NCBI RefSeq assembly: GCF_036227205.1
Contig: NZ_CP109442.1
Span: forward strand, 6,324,001-6,388,000
DNA length: 64,000 bases
Direction of reading: 5' to 3'
Source: Amycolatopsis sp. NBC_01480
GTDB lineage: Bacteria; Actinomycetota; Actinomycetes; Mycobacteriales; Pseudonocardiaceae
Shown: positions 54,964 through 63,328 of the stretch, one piece after another
Position numbering within the stretch: the first letter of the stretch is position 1
Layout of the letters: each line of letters starts with the position of its first letter
Position numbers and translations under genes: made by a program
The notes under the pieces: generated by a model
Databases searched by the model: none
What the model was told of the DNA's origin: nothing
What the model saw: the letters and a program-made list of their open reading frames with translations, nothing else

Positions 54964-55010
54964 GCGGATGACGCTTTCCCCGCACTCAGTGCGGGGAAAG
55001 CGTCATCCGC
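54964..55010. terminator. bidirectional terminator palindrome, copy 2 of the GCGGATGACGC family
   Basis: Perfect 23-bp arms around a single central base (54964-54986, 54988-55010), starting GCGGATGACGCTTTCCCCGC. Between the convergent DUF3710 and hydrolase genes. Confidence 0.85.
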
Positions 55011-55016
55011 TGTTAT

Positions 55017-55754
55017 TCAGTGCGCCCGGTCGGGCCGGGGCTGCTCCGTGAGAGCCCGGAGGTAGGCCAGCACGGTGGCGCGGCCGAGCGACTCGCGGTC
55101 CGCGCCGAGGGCGGCGAGCGTCGTCTCGCCGAGGGCCGCCCGAGGCAGTGCCGCAGCCCACTCCCGTGCGACTTTCGTCGGGTGTACCGGATCGTCGACG
55201 CACGTGCCGACCCCGGCCGGCACGGCCAGCCCGCGCAGCGCGGCGAGCGTCGGCGACGGCCGAGCTGCGGCGACGCGCAGGCTGTCCGCGAGCCCGTCGC
55301 CGTGCCGCCGCCAGGCCCGTCCGAGCTCCGCCGCGATCCACGGCGGGCTGCCCGCCTCGGCCTGCGCCAGCGCGGCCTCCACCCCGGAAGCGGCCACGAG
55401 GTCCGCTGAGAGCGTCGCGGCCAGCGACGCGGGTGCCTGGCCGGGTTCGCCGCTCCAGGCCGGGAGCGCGGCCAGCAGGCCCCCGCAGCGCCCCGGATTC
55501 GCCACCGCCCACTCCGCGGCCAGGTGCGCGCCGAACGAGATGCCGCCGACGAGCAGGGTCCCGTGCCGGTCCGCGAGCCGGTCCAGCACGGCCAGGAAGC
55601 CGTCGGCCAGCGCCGCGCCCGGGGGCGGCGGGGGAGCGGTCAGCGGGATGCCCAGGGCGGCCAGCGGGCCGCCGAACACGGACCGGACGAACACCTCGTC
55701 GGAGCCGGTTCCGGGCAGCAGGACGGCGGGCGGGTGCCGGATAACGGACGTCAC
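55017..55754 (-). CDS. alpha/beta-hydrolase (245 aa)
   Basis: Nucleophile elbow GISFGAH (about residue 65 from the GTG at 55754); oxyanion-side AVLLPGTGSDEVF near the start; catalytic acid/His region in GVGTCVDDPVHPTKVAREWA. Orthologue of the Rv2695 hydrolase by position. Substrate unknown; a thioesterase-like role is possible. GTG 55754 taken because the upstream frame is cryptic. Confidence 0.82.
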   Translation of the reverse strand: MTSVIRHPPAVLLPGTGSDEVFVRSVFGGPLAALGIPLTAPPPPPGAALADGFLAVLDRLADRHGTLLVGGISFGAHLAAEWAVANPGRCGGLLAALPAWSGEPGQAPASLAATLSADLVAASGVEAALAQAEAGSPPWIAAELGRAWRRHGDGLADSLRVAAARPSPTLAALRGLAVPAGVGTCVDDPVHPTKVAREWAAALPRAALGETTLAALGADRESLGRATVLAYLRALTEQPRPDRAH

Positions 55755-55859
55755 GTTGCGATCTTGGCGCAAACCGGTTCTCCTGGCTGGGACCGCAGCT
55801 ACGCTGGACACGCACGGGCCGTGGGAAAACTCCGGGCCCCGGAGCACAGGAGCACCACT

Positions 55860-56240
55860 ATGTCCGCCAAAGACGGCGGCTACTTCAGCCGGTTGGTTCG
55901 CAAGCTGACCACCGACGTCGAGGACCTCGACGCCGACGATCTGTCCGAGTCGTCCCGGGCAGGCGGGGCGCAGCGGGCGTGTGACTGCCGCTCCGGTGAA
56001 GAAGTCACCGTGCTCGGCCGGCTGCGCAGCGTGGAGCTGTGCCCCACGGACGAGGCCGCCACGCTGGAGGCGGAGCTGTTCGACGGAACACAGGGCGTGA
56101 CGCTAATCTGGCTGGGCCGACGCCGGATCGCCGGCATCGAGCCGGGGCGGACCATCAAGGTCCGTGGCCGGATGGCCGAGCGTGACGGCCAGAAGGTGCT
56201 GTACAACCCGTACTACGAACTCCAGAGCCCGGTGAGTTGA
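55860..56240 (+). CDS. OB-fold nucleic-acid-binding protein (126 aa)
   Basis: Rv2694c type. N-terminal helix (GYFSRLVRKLTTDVEDLDAD), then an OB-fold: EEVTVLGRLRSVELCP, GVTLIWLGRRRIAGIEPG, TIKVRGRMAERDGQKVLYNP. Short OB proteins of this kind may bind single-stranded nucleic acid. Cys pair ACDC present. ATG 55860; followed 9 bp later by DUF3159. Confidence 0.8.
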   Translation: MSAKDGGYFSRLVRKLTTDVEDLDADDLSESSRAGGAQRACDCRSGEEVTVLGRLRSVELCPTDEAATLEAELFDGTQGVTLIWLGRRRIAGIEPGRTIKVRGRMAERDGQKVLYNPYYELQSPVS

Positions 56241-56249
56241 TCAGCAGTC

Positions 56250-56996
56250 GTGACTGAACCCGCCCCCCACAACGACAAGCACGTGCCCGAAGGCGGGGAC
56301 GACGAGGACAAGCCGCAGCCGACCATGCTGGAGCAGATGGGCGGGGTCTCCGGCCTGATCTACTCCTCGCTGCCGGTGATCGTGTTCGTCCTGGTGAACT
56401 CGTTCTTCGGCCTGACGGCGGCGATCTGGGGCTCGATCGGCAGCGCGGTGGCCATCACGGTGCTGCGCGTGGTGCGCAAGGAGCCGCTGCAGCCCGCGAT
56501 CTCCGGCTTCTTCGGCGTGGCGATCGCGGCGTTCATCGCCTTCCGCACCGGCTCGGCGAAGGGGTTCTTCCTCTTCGGCATCTGGGCCAGCCTGGTCTAC
56601 TGCGGCGTGTTCGTGGTGTCGATCGTGGTGCGCTGGCCGCTCGCGGGCCTGGTCTGGAACGCGCTCAACGGCACCGGCCAGGCCTGGCGCAAGGACAAGC
56701 CCTCGCGCTACGGCTACGACATCGCCACGTTGGTCATGGCGCTGATCTTCGCCGCCCGGTTCGTCGTGCAGCGCTGGCTCTACCAGAGCGACTACACGGG
56801 CTGGCTGGCGTTCGCGAAGATCGCCATGGGCTACCCGCTCTACGCGCTCGGCCTGCTCGTGGTCGTCTGGGCGGTCCGCCGCTCGGACAAGCGCCTCAAG
56901 GCCCTGGCCGAGACGGAGCCGAAACCGGAGACCGACGCCGAGGTGGAAGCGCGGCTGCGCGAGAAGTACGCGAAGACGCCCACTCCCGAGGTCTGA
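56250..56996 (+). CDS. DUF3159 family membrane protein (248 aa)
   Basis: Rv2693c type. About five or six helices (e.g. IYSSLPVIVFVLVNSFFGLT, GFFLFGIWASLVYCGVFVV, IAMGYPLYALGLLVVVWAV), conserved RPLAGLVWNALNG-like segment VRWPLAGLVWNALNGTGQAW and DKPSRYGYDIATLVMALIFAARFVVQR. Charged N- and C-tails. GTG at 56250. Function unknown. Confidence 0.85.
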   Translation: MTEPAPHNDKHVPEGGDDEDKPQPTMLEQMGGVSGLIYSSLPVIVFVLVNSFFGLTAAIWGSIGSAVAITVLRVVRKEPLQPAISGFFGVAIAAFIAFRTGSAKGFFLFGIWASLVYCGVFVVSIVVRWPLAGLVWNALNGTGQAWRKDKPSRYGYDIATLVMALIFAARFVVQRWLYQSDYTGWLAFAKIAMGYPLYALGLLVVVWAVRRSDKRLKALAETEPKPETDAEVEARLREKYAKTPTPEV

Positions 56997-57008
56997 GTTC
57001 CCCCCTGG

Positions 57009-57060
57009 ACCTAAGAAACGGCGCCCCGCACGAGTTCGTGCGGGGCGCCGTTTCTTAGGT
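57009..57060. terminator. bidirectional intrinsic terminator
   Basis: Perfect 25-bp arms (57009-57033 and 57036-57060): AAGAAACGGCGCCCCGCACG and complement, T-tracts at both ends. Between the convergent DUF3159 and ceoC genes; the last base overlaps the ceoC stop codon. Confidence 0.85.
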
Positions 57061-57716
57061 CAGTAACCCAGCGCTGAGCGGATCTCGGGCTCGACGTCGG
57101 AGGTGGCCACGAACAGCAGCTCGTCGCCCGGCTCCAGCGGGTCCTCCGGCTGCGGGACGATCACCCGGTCGCCGCGCAGGATGGTCACCAGGGCGGCGTC
57201 GCGGGGCAGGTCCAGCTCGCTCACCGGCTTGCCCGCCAGCGGGGTCTCCTCCGGCAGGGTCAGCTCGACCAGGTTCGCCTGGCTCTGCCGGAACGTCATC
57301 AGCCGCACCAGGTCGCCGACGCTGACCGCCTCCTCGACCATCGCCGCGAGCATCCGCGGGGTGGACACGGCGACGTCGACGCCCCAGGCGTCGGTGAAGA
57401 GCCATTCGTTGGCCGGGTTGTTCACCCTGGCCACCACGCGCCGCACGGCGAACTCGGTCTTCGCCAGCAGCGACACCACCAGGTTGGCCTTGTCGTCGCC
57501 GGTCGCGGCGATCACCACGTCGCACTGCTCGATCCCGGACTCCTCCAGGATCGAGACCTCGCACGCGTCGCCCAGCACCCAGTCGGCCTGCTCGACCGTG
57601 GCCGGCTCGAACTGGTCGGCCTCCCGCTCGATCAGCATCACCTGGTGCCGCCCGTCGATCAGCTCCACGGCGATCGAGCGCCCCACGGCCCCCGCACCCG
57701 CGATCGCGACCCGCAT
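57060..57716 (-). CDS. ceoC: TrkA/KTN potassium-channel regulatory protein, CeoC-like (218 aa)
   Basis: Nucleotide-sensing ring protein for K+ uptake. Rossmann fold VAIAGAGAVGRSIAVELI (NAD-binding), acidic end of strand 2 (LIERE), then the C-terminal TrkA_C domain (LTLPEETPLAGKPVSELDL, ALVTILRGDRVIVPQPED). ATG at 57716 overlaps the ceoB stop by 1 nt. Partner of CeoB. Confidence 0.9.
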   Translation of the reverse strand: MRVAIAGAGAVGRSIAVELIDGRHQVMLIEREADQFEPATVEQADWVLGDACEVSILEESGIEQCDVVIAATGDDKANLVVSLLAKTEFAVRRVVARVNNPANEWLFTDAWGVDVAVSTPRMLAAMVEEAVSVGDLVRLMTFRQSQANLVELTLPEETPLAGKPVSELDLPRDAALVTILRGDRVIVPQPEDPLEPGDELLFVATSDVEPEIRSALGY

Positions 57717-58381
57717 CAGTTCTCCTCCTCCGGAGCGCGGGCGGCCACGCTCGACACGTCGCTGACGGTGCCGGAGCGCGCCGCGACCCAGACGACGTCG
57801 TCGGCCTGCACCATGGTCTTGTTGTCCGGCAGCACGGCGGTGCCGAAGCGCATGATGAACGCGACCCTGGCGCCGGTCGCGTCCTGCAGCCCCCGCACGC
57901 TGTGGCCGGCCCAGCCCTCGTTCAGCGGCAGCGGCAGCAGCGCGACGTTGCCGGTCGGGTCGCGCCACGCGGAGGCGACGCCGTCGGGCAGCAGGGTGCG
58001 CAGGAACCGGTCGGTGGTCCACGGCACGGTCGCGACCGTCGGGATGCCGAGGCGCTCGTACACCGCGGCGCGCTTGTGGTCGTAGATCCGCGCGACCACG
58101 TGCTCGATGCCGAAGTTCTCCCGCGCGACCCGCGCGGAGATGATGTTGGAGTTGTCCCCGCTGGACACCGCCGCGAACGCCCCGGCCCGCTCGATGCCGG
58201 CCTCGATCAGCACCTGCCGGTCGAACCCGACACCGACCACCTGCTGGCCGTGGAAGTCGCTGCCGAGCCGGCGGAACGACTGCTGGTTCTTGTCGATCAC
58301 GGCCACCTCGTGGCCGAGACGCTCCAGCGCCGCGGCCAGGGACACGCCGACCCGGCCGCATCCCATGATCACCACGTGCAC
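57716..58381 (-). CDS. ceoB: TrkA/KTN potassium-channel regulatory protein, CeoB-like (221 aa)
   Basis: Second RCK subunit. VVIMGCGRVGVSLAAALERL Rossmann motif, the conserved QVVGVGFDRQVLIEAGIERAG and TGDNSNI-type SGDNSNIISARVARENFG, then the TrkA_C domain. Start GTG 58381. Divergent from the KimA-like permease, 151 bp apart. In other bacteria TrkA proteins gate a Trk channel; no such channel is in the window. Confidence 0.9.
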   Translation of the reverse strand: MHVVIMGCGRVGVSLAAALERLGHEVAVIDKNQQSFRRLGSDFHGQQVVGVGFDRQVLIEAGIERAGAFAAVSSGDNSNIISARVARENFGIEHVVARIYDHKRAAVYERLGIPTVATVPWTTDRFLRTLLPDGVASAWRDPTGNVALLPLPLNEGWAGHSVRGLQDATGARVAFIMRFGTAVLPDNKTMVQADDVVWVAARSGTVSDVSSVAARAPEEEN

Positions 58382-58532
58382 GCGCTGCCTCCTCAGGGGG
58401 TGGGGATGACCCGTCCGTAGGTACCCTCGACGACCAGCGCCGAACCTACCTTGTGCGGTCCCGGTCAGCTCCACCGTCCTCCCCACCGCCGCCCTCAGCG
58501 GAGGAGCTACCGCTCCGCTGTAGATTCGCAGG

Positions 58533-60590
58533 GTGTCGAAGTTCCCGACCGTGCTGAAGAGGCTGGTCCTCGGGCGTCCGTTCCGAAGTGACCGGCTGGC
58601 CCACACGCTGCTGCCCAAGCGCATCGCGCTGCCGATCTTCGCCTCCGACGCGCTCTCGAGCGTGGCGTACGCGCCGGAGGAGATCTTCCTGACCCTGAGC
58701 GTGGCCGGGCTGTCCGCCTACGCTTTCGCGCCGTGGATCGGCGTCGCCGTGGCGCTGGTCATGCTGGTGGTGGTCGCGTCCTACCGGCAGAACGTGCACG
58801 CCTATCCCAGCGGCGGCGGTGACTACGAGGTCGCCAGCACCAACCTGGGCGGCAAGTTCGGCCTGACCGTGGCGAGCGCGCTGCTGGTGGACTACATCCT
58901 CACCGTCGCGGTGTCCACTTCGTCCGGTGTGGCGAACATCGGCTCCGCGGTCCCGTGGGTGGCCGAGCACAAGGTGCTCGCCTCGGTGGTGATCGTGGCC
59001 GTGCTGAGCGCGCTGAACCTGCGCGGGGTGCGCGAATCGGGCAAAGCGTTCGCCATTCCCACCTACGGCTTCATCGCCGGCATCATGATCATGGTGGTGT
59101 GGGGCCTGATCGAGGCCGCCACCGGCACGGACATGCGCGCCGAGAGCGCCGGGTTCCAGCTGCACTCCGAGGGTAGCTGGACCGGGTTCGCGTTCGTCTT
59201 CCTGATCCTGCGGTCGTTCTCCTCCGGCGCCGCGGCGCTGACCGGGGTCGAGGCGATCAGCAACGGCGTGCCCGCGTTCCGCAAGCCGAAGTCCAAGAAC
59301 GCGGCCAGCACGCTGCTGCTGATGGGCGTGCTCGCGGTGACCATGCTGGTCGGCATCATCACGCTCGCGATCGTCACCAAGGTGAACTTCGCGGAGGACC
59401 CGGCCACGCAGCTGTCCGGCGCGCCCGCGGGCTACCAGCAGAAGACGATCGTCGCGCAGATCGCGCACGCGGTGTTCGCCGACTTCCCGCCCGCGTTCTA
59501 CTACATCTCCTTCTCCACCGGCATCATCCTGCTGCTGGCGGCCAACACGGCGTTCAACGGCTTCCCGGTGCTCGGCTCGATCCTGGCGCAGGACCGCTAC
59601 CTGCCGCGGCAGCTGCACACCCGCGGCGACCGGCTGGCGTTCTCCAACGGCATCCTGTTCCTGGCGGCGTTCGCGCTGGTGCTGATCATCGCGTTCGACG
59701 CGGAGGTCACCCGGCTGATCCAGCTGTACATCGTGGGCGTGTTCGTCTCGTTCACGGTCAGCCAGGCCGGCATGATCCGGCACTGGAACCGGTTGCTGGC
59801 CAAGGAGAAGGACCCGGCGGCGCGGCGGCGGATGCGGCGCTCGCAGACGGTGAACGCGGTCGGCCTGACGATGACCGGCGTGGTGCTGGTGATCGTGCTG
59901 ATCACCAAGTTCCTGCTCGGCGCGTGGATCGCGATCGCCGCGATGGTGGCGATCTTCGTGCTGATGACGGCGATCCGGAAGCACTACGACCGGGTGGCCG
60001 AGGAGCTCAAGGAGATGGGCGACGCGCCGACCGTGCTGCCCTCGCGCAACCACGCCATCGTGCTGGTGTCCAAACTGCACCGGCCGACCCTGCGCGCGCT
60101 GGCGTACGCCAAGGCGATGCGCCCGGACGTGCTCGAGGCGGTGACGGTGAACGTGGACGACGTGGACACGCGCCGGCTCACCGCCGAGTGGGAGGCGCAC
60201 AAGTTCAAGGTGCCGCTGAAGGTCGTCGAGTCGCCGTACCGCGAAATCACGAAGCCGGTGCTGGACTACGTGAAGCGCGTGCGCGGCGACAACCCGCGCA
60301 ACGTGGTCACCGTGTTCATCCCCGAGTACGTGGTGGGGCACTGGTGGGAGCAGGTGCTGCACAACCAGAGCGCGTTGCGGCTCAAGGGAAGGCTGCTGTT
60401 CCAGTCCGGCGTCATCGTGGCCAGCGTGCCCTGGCAGCTGGAGTCCTCGGCGAAGGCGGCCGCCCGCGTCCGGCGCGCGCGCCCGGCAGCCGGTGACGTC
60501 CGGCGCGGCTTTGATGCCGCAGCGGCCCGCGCCGCCGCCAAACCCGTTCCATCCCCAGTCGAACCACCACCCAAGGAACCTGCTGAATGA
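58533..60590 (+). CDS. APC-superfamily KimA-like potassium permease (685 aa)
   Basis: Predicted proton-coupled K+ importer of the KimA (YdaO) kind rather than an amino acid permease. N-terminus VLGRPFRSD and SDALSSVAYAPEE match KimA; the KimA potassium residues map to D39, Y46, D120 and E240 with near-constant offset, and probably Y399. About 12 helices (residues 35-500), then a cytoplasmic universal-stress-like domain (about 510-640: HAIVLVSKLHRPTLRALAYA), and a Pro/Ala tail. Adjacent to ceoB/ceoC. GTG start; its stop overlaps the methyltransferase start. Confidence 0.88.
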   Translation: MSKFPTVLKRLVLGRPFRSDRLAHTLLPKRIALPIFASDALSSVAYAPEEIFLTLSVAGLSAYAFAPWIGVAVALVMLVVVASYRQNVHAYPSGGGDYEVASTNLGGKFGLTVASALLVDYILTVAVSTSSGVANIGSAVPWVAEHKVLASVVIVAVLSALNLRGVRESGKAFAIPTYGFIAGIMIMVVWGLIEAATGTDMRAESAGFQLHSEGSWTGFAFVFLILRSFSSGAAALTGVEAISNGVPAFRKPKSKNAASTLLLMGVLAVTMLVGIITLAIVTKVNFAEDPATQLSGAPAGYQQKTIVAQIAHAVFADFPPAFYYISFSTGIILLLAANTAFNGFPVLGSILAQDRYLPRQLHTRGDRLAFSNGILFLAAFALVLIIAFDAEVTRLIQLYIVGVFVSFTVSQAGMIRHWNRLLAKEKDPAARRRMRRSQTVNAVGLTMTGVVLVIVLITKFLLGAWIAIAAMVAIFVLMTAIRKHYDRVAEELKEMGDAPTVLPSRNHAIVLVSKLHRPTLRALAYAKAMRPDVLEAVTVNVDDVDTRRLTAEWEAHKFKVPLKVVESPYREITKPVLDYVKRVRGDNPRNVVTVFIPEYVVGHWWEQVLHNQSALRLKGRLLFQSGVIVASVPWQLESSAKAAARVRRARPAAGDVRRGFDAAAARAAAKPVPSPVEPPPKEPAE

Positions 60591-61777
60591 CGGAGAACTG
60601 GCTCGGCCGCACCCTCGAGCTCGAGATCGGGCCGGTGGCGCACGGCGGGCACTGTGTGTCCCGTGTGGACGGACGGGTGGTGTTCGTCCGGCACGGCCTG
60701 CCGGGTGAGCGCGTGCGCGCGGAAGTGACCGAGGACAAGGGCGGCGCGTTCTGCCGCGCCGACGCCGTCGAGGTGCTGACCGGGTCTGAACACCGGGTGG
60801 AGCCGCCGTGCCCGCTCGCGGCGCCCGGTGGCTGCGGCGGTTGCGATTGGCAGCACGCCGACCCGGCGTACCAGCGTTCGCTGAAGGCCGCCGTCGTTGC
60901 CGAGCAGTTGCAACGGCTGGCCGGGATCTCACGCGAGGTGGTCGTCGAGCCGCTCGACGGCGGCCCGCTCGGCTGGCGCAGCCGGGTCCGGCTGGTCGCG
61001 GGCCGGGACGGGCGCGCCGGGCTGCGCGCGCACCACAGCCACCGCGTCGTCCCGCTGGACGACTGCCCGATCGCGGTGAAGGGCTCGCTCGACAGCGTGC
61101 TGGCCAAGCGCTGGCGCCCGGGCAGCGAGATCGAGGTGACCAGCGACGGCGAGGGCCACCAGCACGTGCGCGAAGTGTCCACTGTGCACGGTCGGAACAA
61201 GTCGCGGCAGCTGTCCGGCGGTGAGGCGGTGCACCACGCCGCGGACCGCGACTGGCGGTTCGACGCGCACGGCTTCTGGCAGGTGCACCCGGCCGCGGCG
61301 GACACCTTCGCCCAGGTCGTGGCGGAGTGGGCGGAGGCGCCGCGCGGCGGGGTGGCCTGGGACCTGTACGCGGGCGTCGGGTTGTTCGCCTCGGTGCTGG
61401 CCGAGCAGGTCGGGCCCGAGGGCCGGGTGCTGGCCGTGGAGTCGGGCCGCCGCGCGGTCACCGACGGCGAGCGGAACCTGGCGGACCTGCCGCAGGTGAG
61501 CTGGCGCACGGGCCGCGTCGAGCACCTGGTGGCGGACGCGCCGCGGCCGGTCGACGTGGTCGTACTGGACCCGCCGCGCAAGGGCGCCGGGAAGGCGGTC
61601 GTGGACGCGATCGTGGCCGGCTCGCCCGACCGGATCGTCTACGTGGCCTGCGATCCGGCGGCGCTGGCGCGAGACGTGGCGACGTTCGCTTCGCACGGGT
61701 ACTCGCTTTCGGACCTGCGCGCGTTCGACGCGTTCCCGATGACGCACCACGTGGAGTGCATCGCGCTGCTTCAGTAG
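60587..61777 (+). CDS. TRAM-domain RNA (uracil-5-)methyltransferase, TrmA/RumA family (396 aa)
   Basis: SAM-dependent 5-methyluridine methyltransferase of 23S rRNA or tRNA. N-terminal TRAM domain (EIGPVAHGGHCVSRVDGRVV, HGLPGERVRAEV), iron-sulfur Cys ligands CPLAAPGGCGGCDW (three of the four expected), SAM fold AWDLYAGVGLFASVL, and C-terminal DPPRKGAG and VYVACDPAALARD with catalytic Cys. Starts ATG overlapping the permease stop by 4 nt; convergent with and overlapping the hydrolase by 7 nt at its end. Orthologue of Rv2689c. Confidence 0.9.
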   Translation: MTENWLGRTLELEIGPVAHGGHCVSRVDGRVVFVRHGLPGERVRAEVTEDKGGAFCRADAVEVLTGSEHRVEPPCPLAAPGGCGGCDWQHADPAYQRSLKAAVVAEQLQRLAGISREVVVEPLDGGPLGWRSRVRLVAGRDGRAGLRAHHSHRVVPLDDCPIAVKGSLDSVLAKRWRPGSEIEVTSDGEGHQHVREVSTVHGRNKSRQLSGGEAVHHAADRDWRFDAHGFWQVHPAAADTFAQVVAEWAEAPRGGVAWDLYAGVGLFASVLAEQVGPEGRVLAVESGRRAVTDGERNLADLPQVSWRTGRVEHLVADAPRPVDVVVLDPPRKGAGKAVVDAIVAGSPDRIVYVACDPAALARDVATFASHGYSLSDLRAFDAFPMTHHVECIALLQ

Positions 61778-62667
61778 CGGTCGCCTTTGCCGATGAAGTC
61801 GGCCAAAGCGGCGGCGACGGCGTCGGGCTGCTCGTCCGGGATGAAATGCCCCGCGTCCGGCACCACGATGCCGGTGGTGTCGGCGGCCCAGGGCCGCAGC
61901 GACGCGGCCATGTCGGGGATGGAGCCGTGGCGGCCGGAGATCCCGAGAACCGGCAGGGTGAGGTGTTGCCGTGCCAGGGCTTCGTGGTTCTTCCGCGCCG
62001 ATTCGGCGGCGTGCCGGTAGTAGGCCAGGCAGGCGCGAAGCCCGTCTTCGGCGGCGACGGCCGCGGCGTACGCCTCGATTTCGGTGTCGTCGAAAGTGCT
62101 GGGGGAGAGGGATTTCGCCTTCAGGAACCAGCCGACGTACTCGCGCTCACGCCCCGCGAGCAGGATTTCGGGCAGGTCGGGCACGAGGTGGAAGGCGAAA
62201 TGCCAGGTCTTCCACGCCCGTTCGGGGTCGAGCGGGACGGCGTCGGGCAGCGTGATGCCCGGGATTCCGGCGTCGAGCAGGGCGACGCCGTGCAGCCGGC
62301 TCTCGAACTGCACCGCGAGGGAGAAGGCGACCCACGCGCCGACGTCGTGGCCGGCCAGCCAGTAGCGCGAAACTCCCAGCGCTTCCACCGCAGCGTGGAC
62401 ATACGCGGCGACGGTGTGAGTGTCGTAGCTGCCGTGCGGTCGTTCGGAATGGCCCTGGCCGGGCAGGTCGATCGCGAGGACGTGGCACCGGCGGGCCAGC
62501 GCGGGCATGACCTGCCGCCAGGCCCACCAGGTCTGCGGGAATCCGGCGAGCAGCACGACGGCCGGACCGTCCGCGCGGCCGCCTTCGACCGCGTGAAGCC
62601 GGATTCCGCCCGCTTCGACCCAGCGGTGGGTGAAGCCGGGTAGGTCGCGGACTGGGTTGTCGGTCAT
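61771..62667 (-). CDS. alpha/beta-hydrolase, epoxide-hydrolase/haloalkane-dehalogenase type (298 aa)
   Basis: Nucleophile Asp in the elbow AGHDVGAWVAFSLA, oxyanion region LLAGFPQTWWAWRQVMPALA, acid/His triad end VVPDAGHFIPDEQP, DLPGQGHSERP after strand 4. This Asp-nucleophile arrangement fits epoxide hydrolases or dehalogenases. ATG at 62667. Controlled by the divergent TetR from the palindrome at 62687-62714. Confidence 0.88.
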   Translation of the reverse strand: MTDNPVRDLPGFTHRWVEAGGIRLHAVEGGRADGPAVVLLAGFPQTWWAWRQVMPALARRCHVLAIDLPGQGHSERPHGSYDTHTVAAYVHAAVEALGVSRYWLAGHDVGAWVAFSLAVQFESRLHGVALLDAGIPGITLPDAVPLDPERAWKTWHFAFHLVPDLPEILLAGREREYVGWFLKAKSLSPSTFDDTEIEAYAAAVAAEDGLRACLAYYRHAAESARKNHEALARQHLTLPVLGISGRHGSIPDMAASLRPWAADTTGIVVPDAGHFIPDEQPDAVAAALADFIGKGDRY

Positions 62668-62686
62668 GGGCTCCTCCGTCGGGATG

Positions 62687-62714
62687 CTATCTTGAACTAT
62701 CTGGTTCAAGATAG
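62687..62714. promoter_or_regulatory. TetR operator between hydrolase and regulator
   Basis: Perfect inverted repeat CTATCTTGAAC (62687-62697), TATCTG spacer, GTTCAAGATAG (62704-62714). It lies in the 76-bp divergent gap, so one bound TetR dimer could block both promoters. Confidence 0.78.
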
Positions 62715-62743
62715 ACCGGGCGGATCGGCGGGAGGATCGGGGT

Positions 62744-63316
62744 ATGGCGGGCAAGAAGCAGTTCGACGTCGACGCGGCGCTCGAGGCCGCGATGATCCAG
62801 TTCTGGCAGGCCGGGTACGCCGAGACCTCGGTGGACGACCTGTCGCGGGCCACCGGGCTCAACCGCAGCTCGCTCTACTCGTCCTTCGGGGACAAGGATT
62901 CGCTCTTCCTGAACTGCCTGGACCGCTACGTCACGCGTTATGGGGAGAAGTACGACGCCGCGCTGGCCGGCGCCGATCAGCCGGTTGCCGCCGTGCGGGC
63001 GTTTTTCGAGGTCGCCTTGAAACGCATCGCGGACCCCGGCCTGCCCGACGGGTGCCTGGTGGTCCAGTCCGTTCTGGCGACGCCCGTGCTTAGTCCACGC
63101 GTGGCCCAGCGTGCGCAGGAAGCGGTGGGCTCCCAGCGCACCCGGCTGCGCACCGCGTTGAAGGCGGGCGGGGTGTCCGACTCGGTGGCGGGGACTTTCT
63201 CCGTCCATATCGCGGCGGTGAACCAGTCGCTGGCGGTCATGAGCCGGGCCGGGGCCGGCCCGCAACAGCTGCACGCCATCGTCGACGTGACCCTGGACGC
63301 GCTGGCCCGGGCTTAG
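62744..63316 (+). CDS. TetR-family transcriptional regulator (190 aa)
   Basis: N-terminal HTH: FDVDAALEAAMIQFWQAGY, ETSVDDLSRATGLNRSSLYS, SFGDKDSLF (about residues 6-55). C-terminal ligand domain (LVVQSVLATPVLS, LHAIVDVTLDALARA) fits the AcrR/TetR C-terminal group. ATG 62744. The stop codon lies in the loop of a 12-bp hairpin. Confidence 0.9.
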   Translation: MAGKKQFDVDAALEAAMIQFWQAGYAETSVDDLSRATGLNRSSLYSSFGDKDSLFLNCLDRYVTRYGEKYDAALAGADQPVAAVRAFFEVALKRIADPGLPDGCLVVQSVLATPVLSPRVAQRAQEAVGSQRTRLRTALKAGGVSDSVAGTFSVHIAAVNQSLAVMSRAGAGPQQLHAIVDVTLDALARA

Positions 63317-63328
63317 CGGGCCAGCGCG
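63298..63328 (+). terminator. hairpin over the TetR stop codon
   Basis: CGCGCTGGCCCG (63298-63309), loop with the TAG stop codon, CGGGCCAGCGCG (63317-63328). Perfect 12-bp arms. Confidence 0.6.

Noticed and set aside
58446..60932. 828-codon open frame antisense to the KimA-like gene
   Set aside because: Low-complexity His/Asp/Arg text, no motifs, fully overlaps a well-supported gene.
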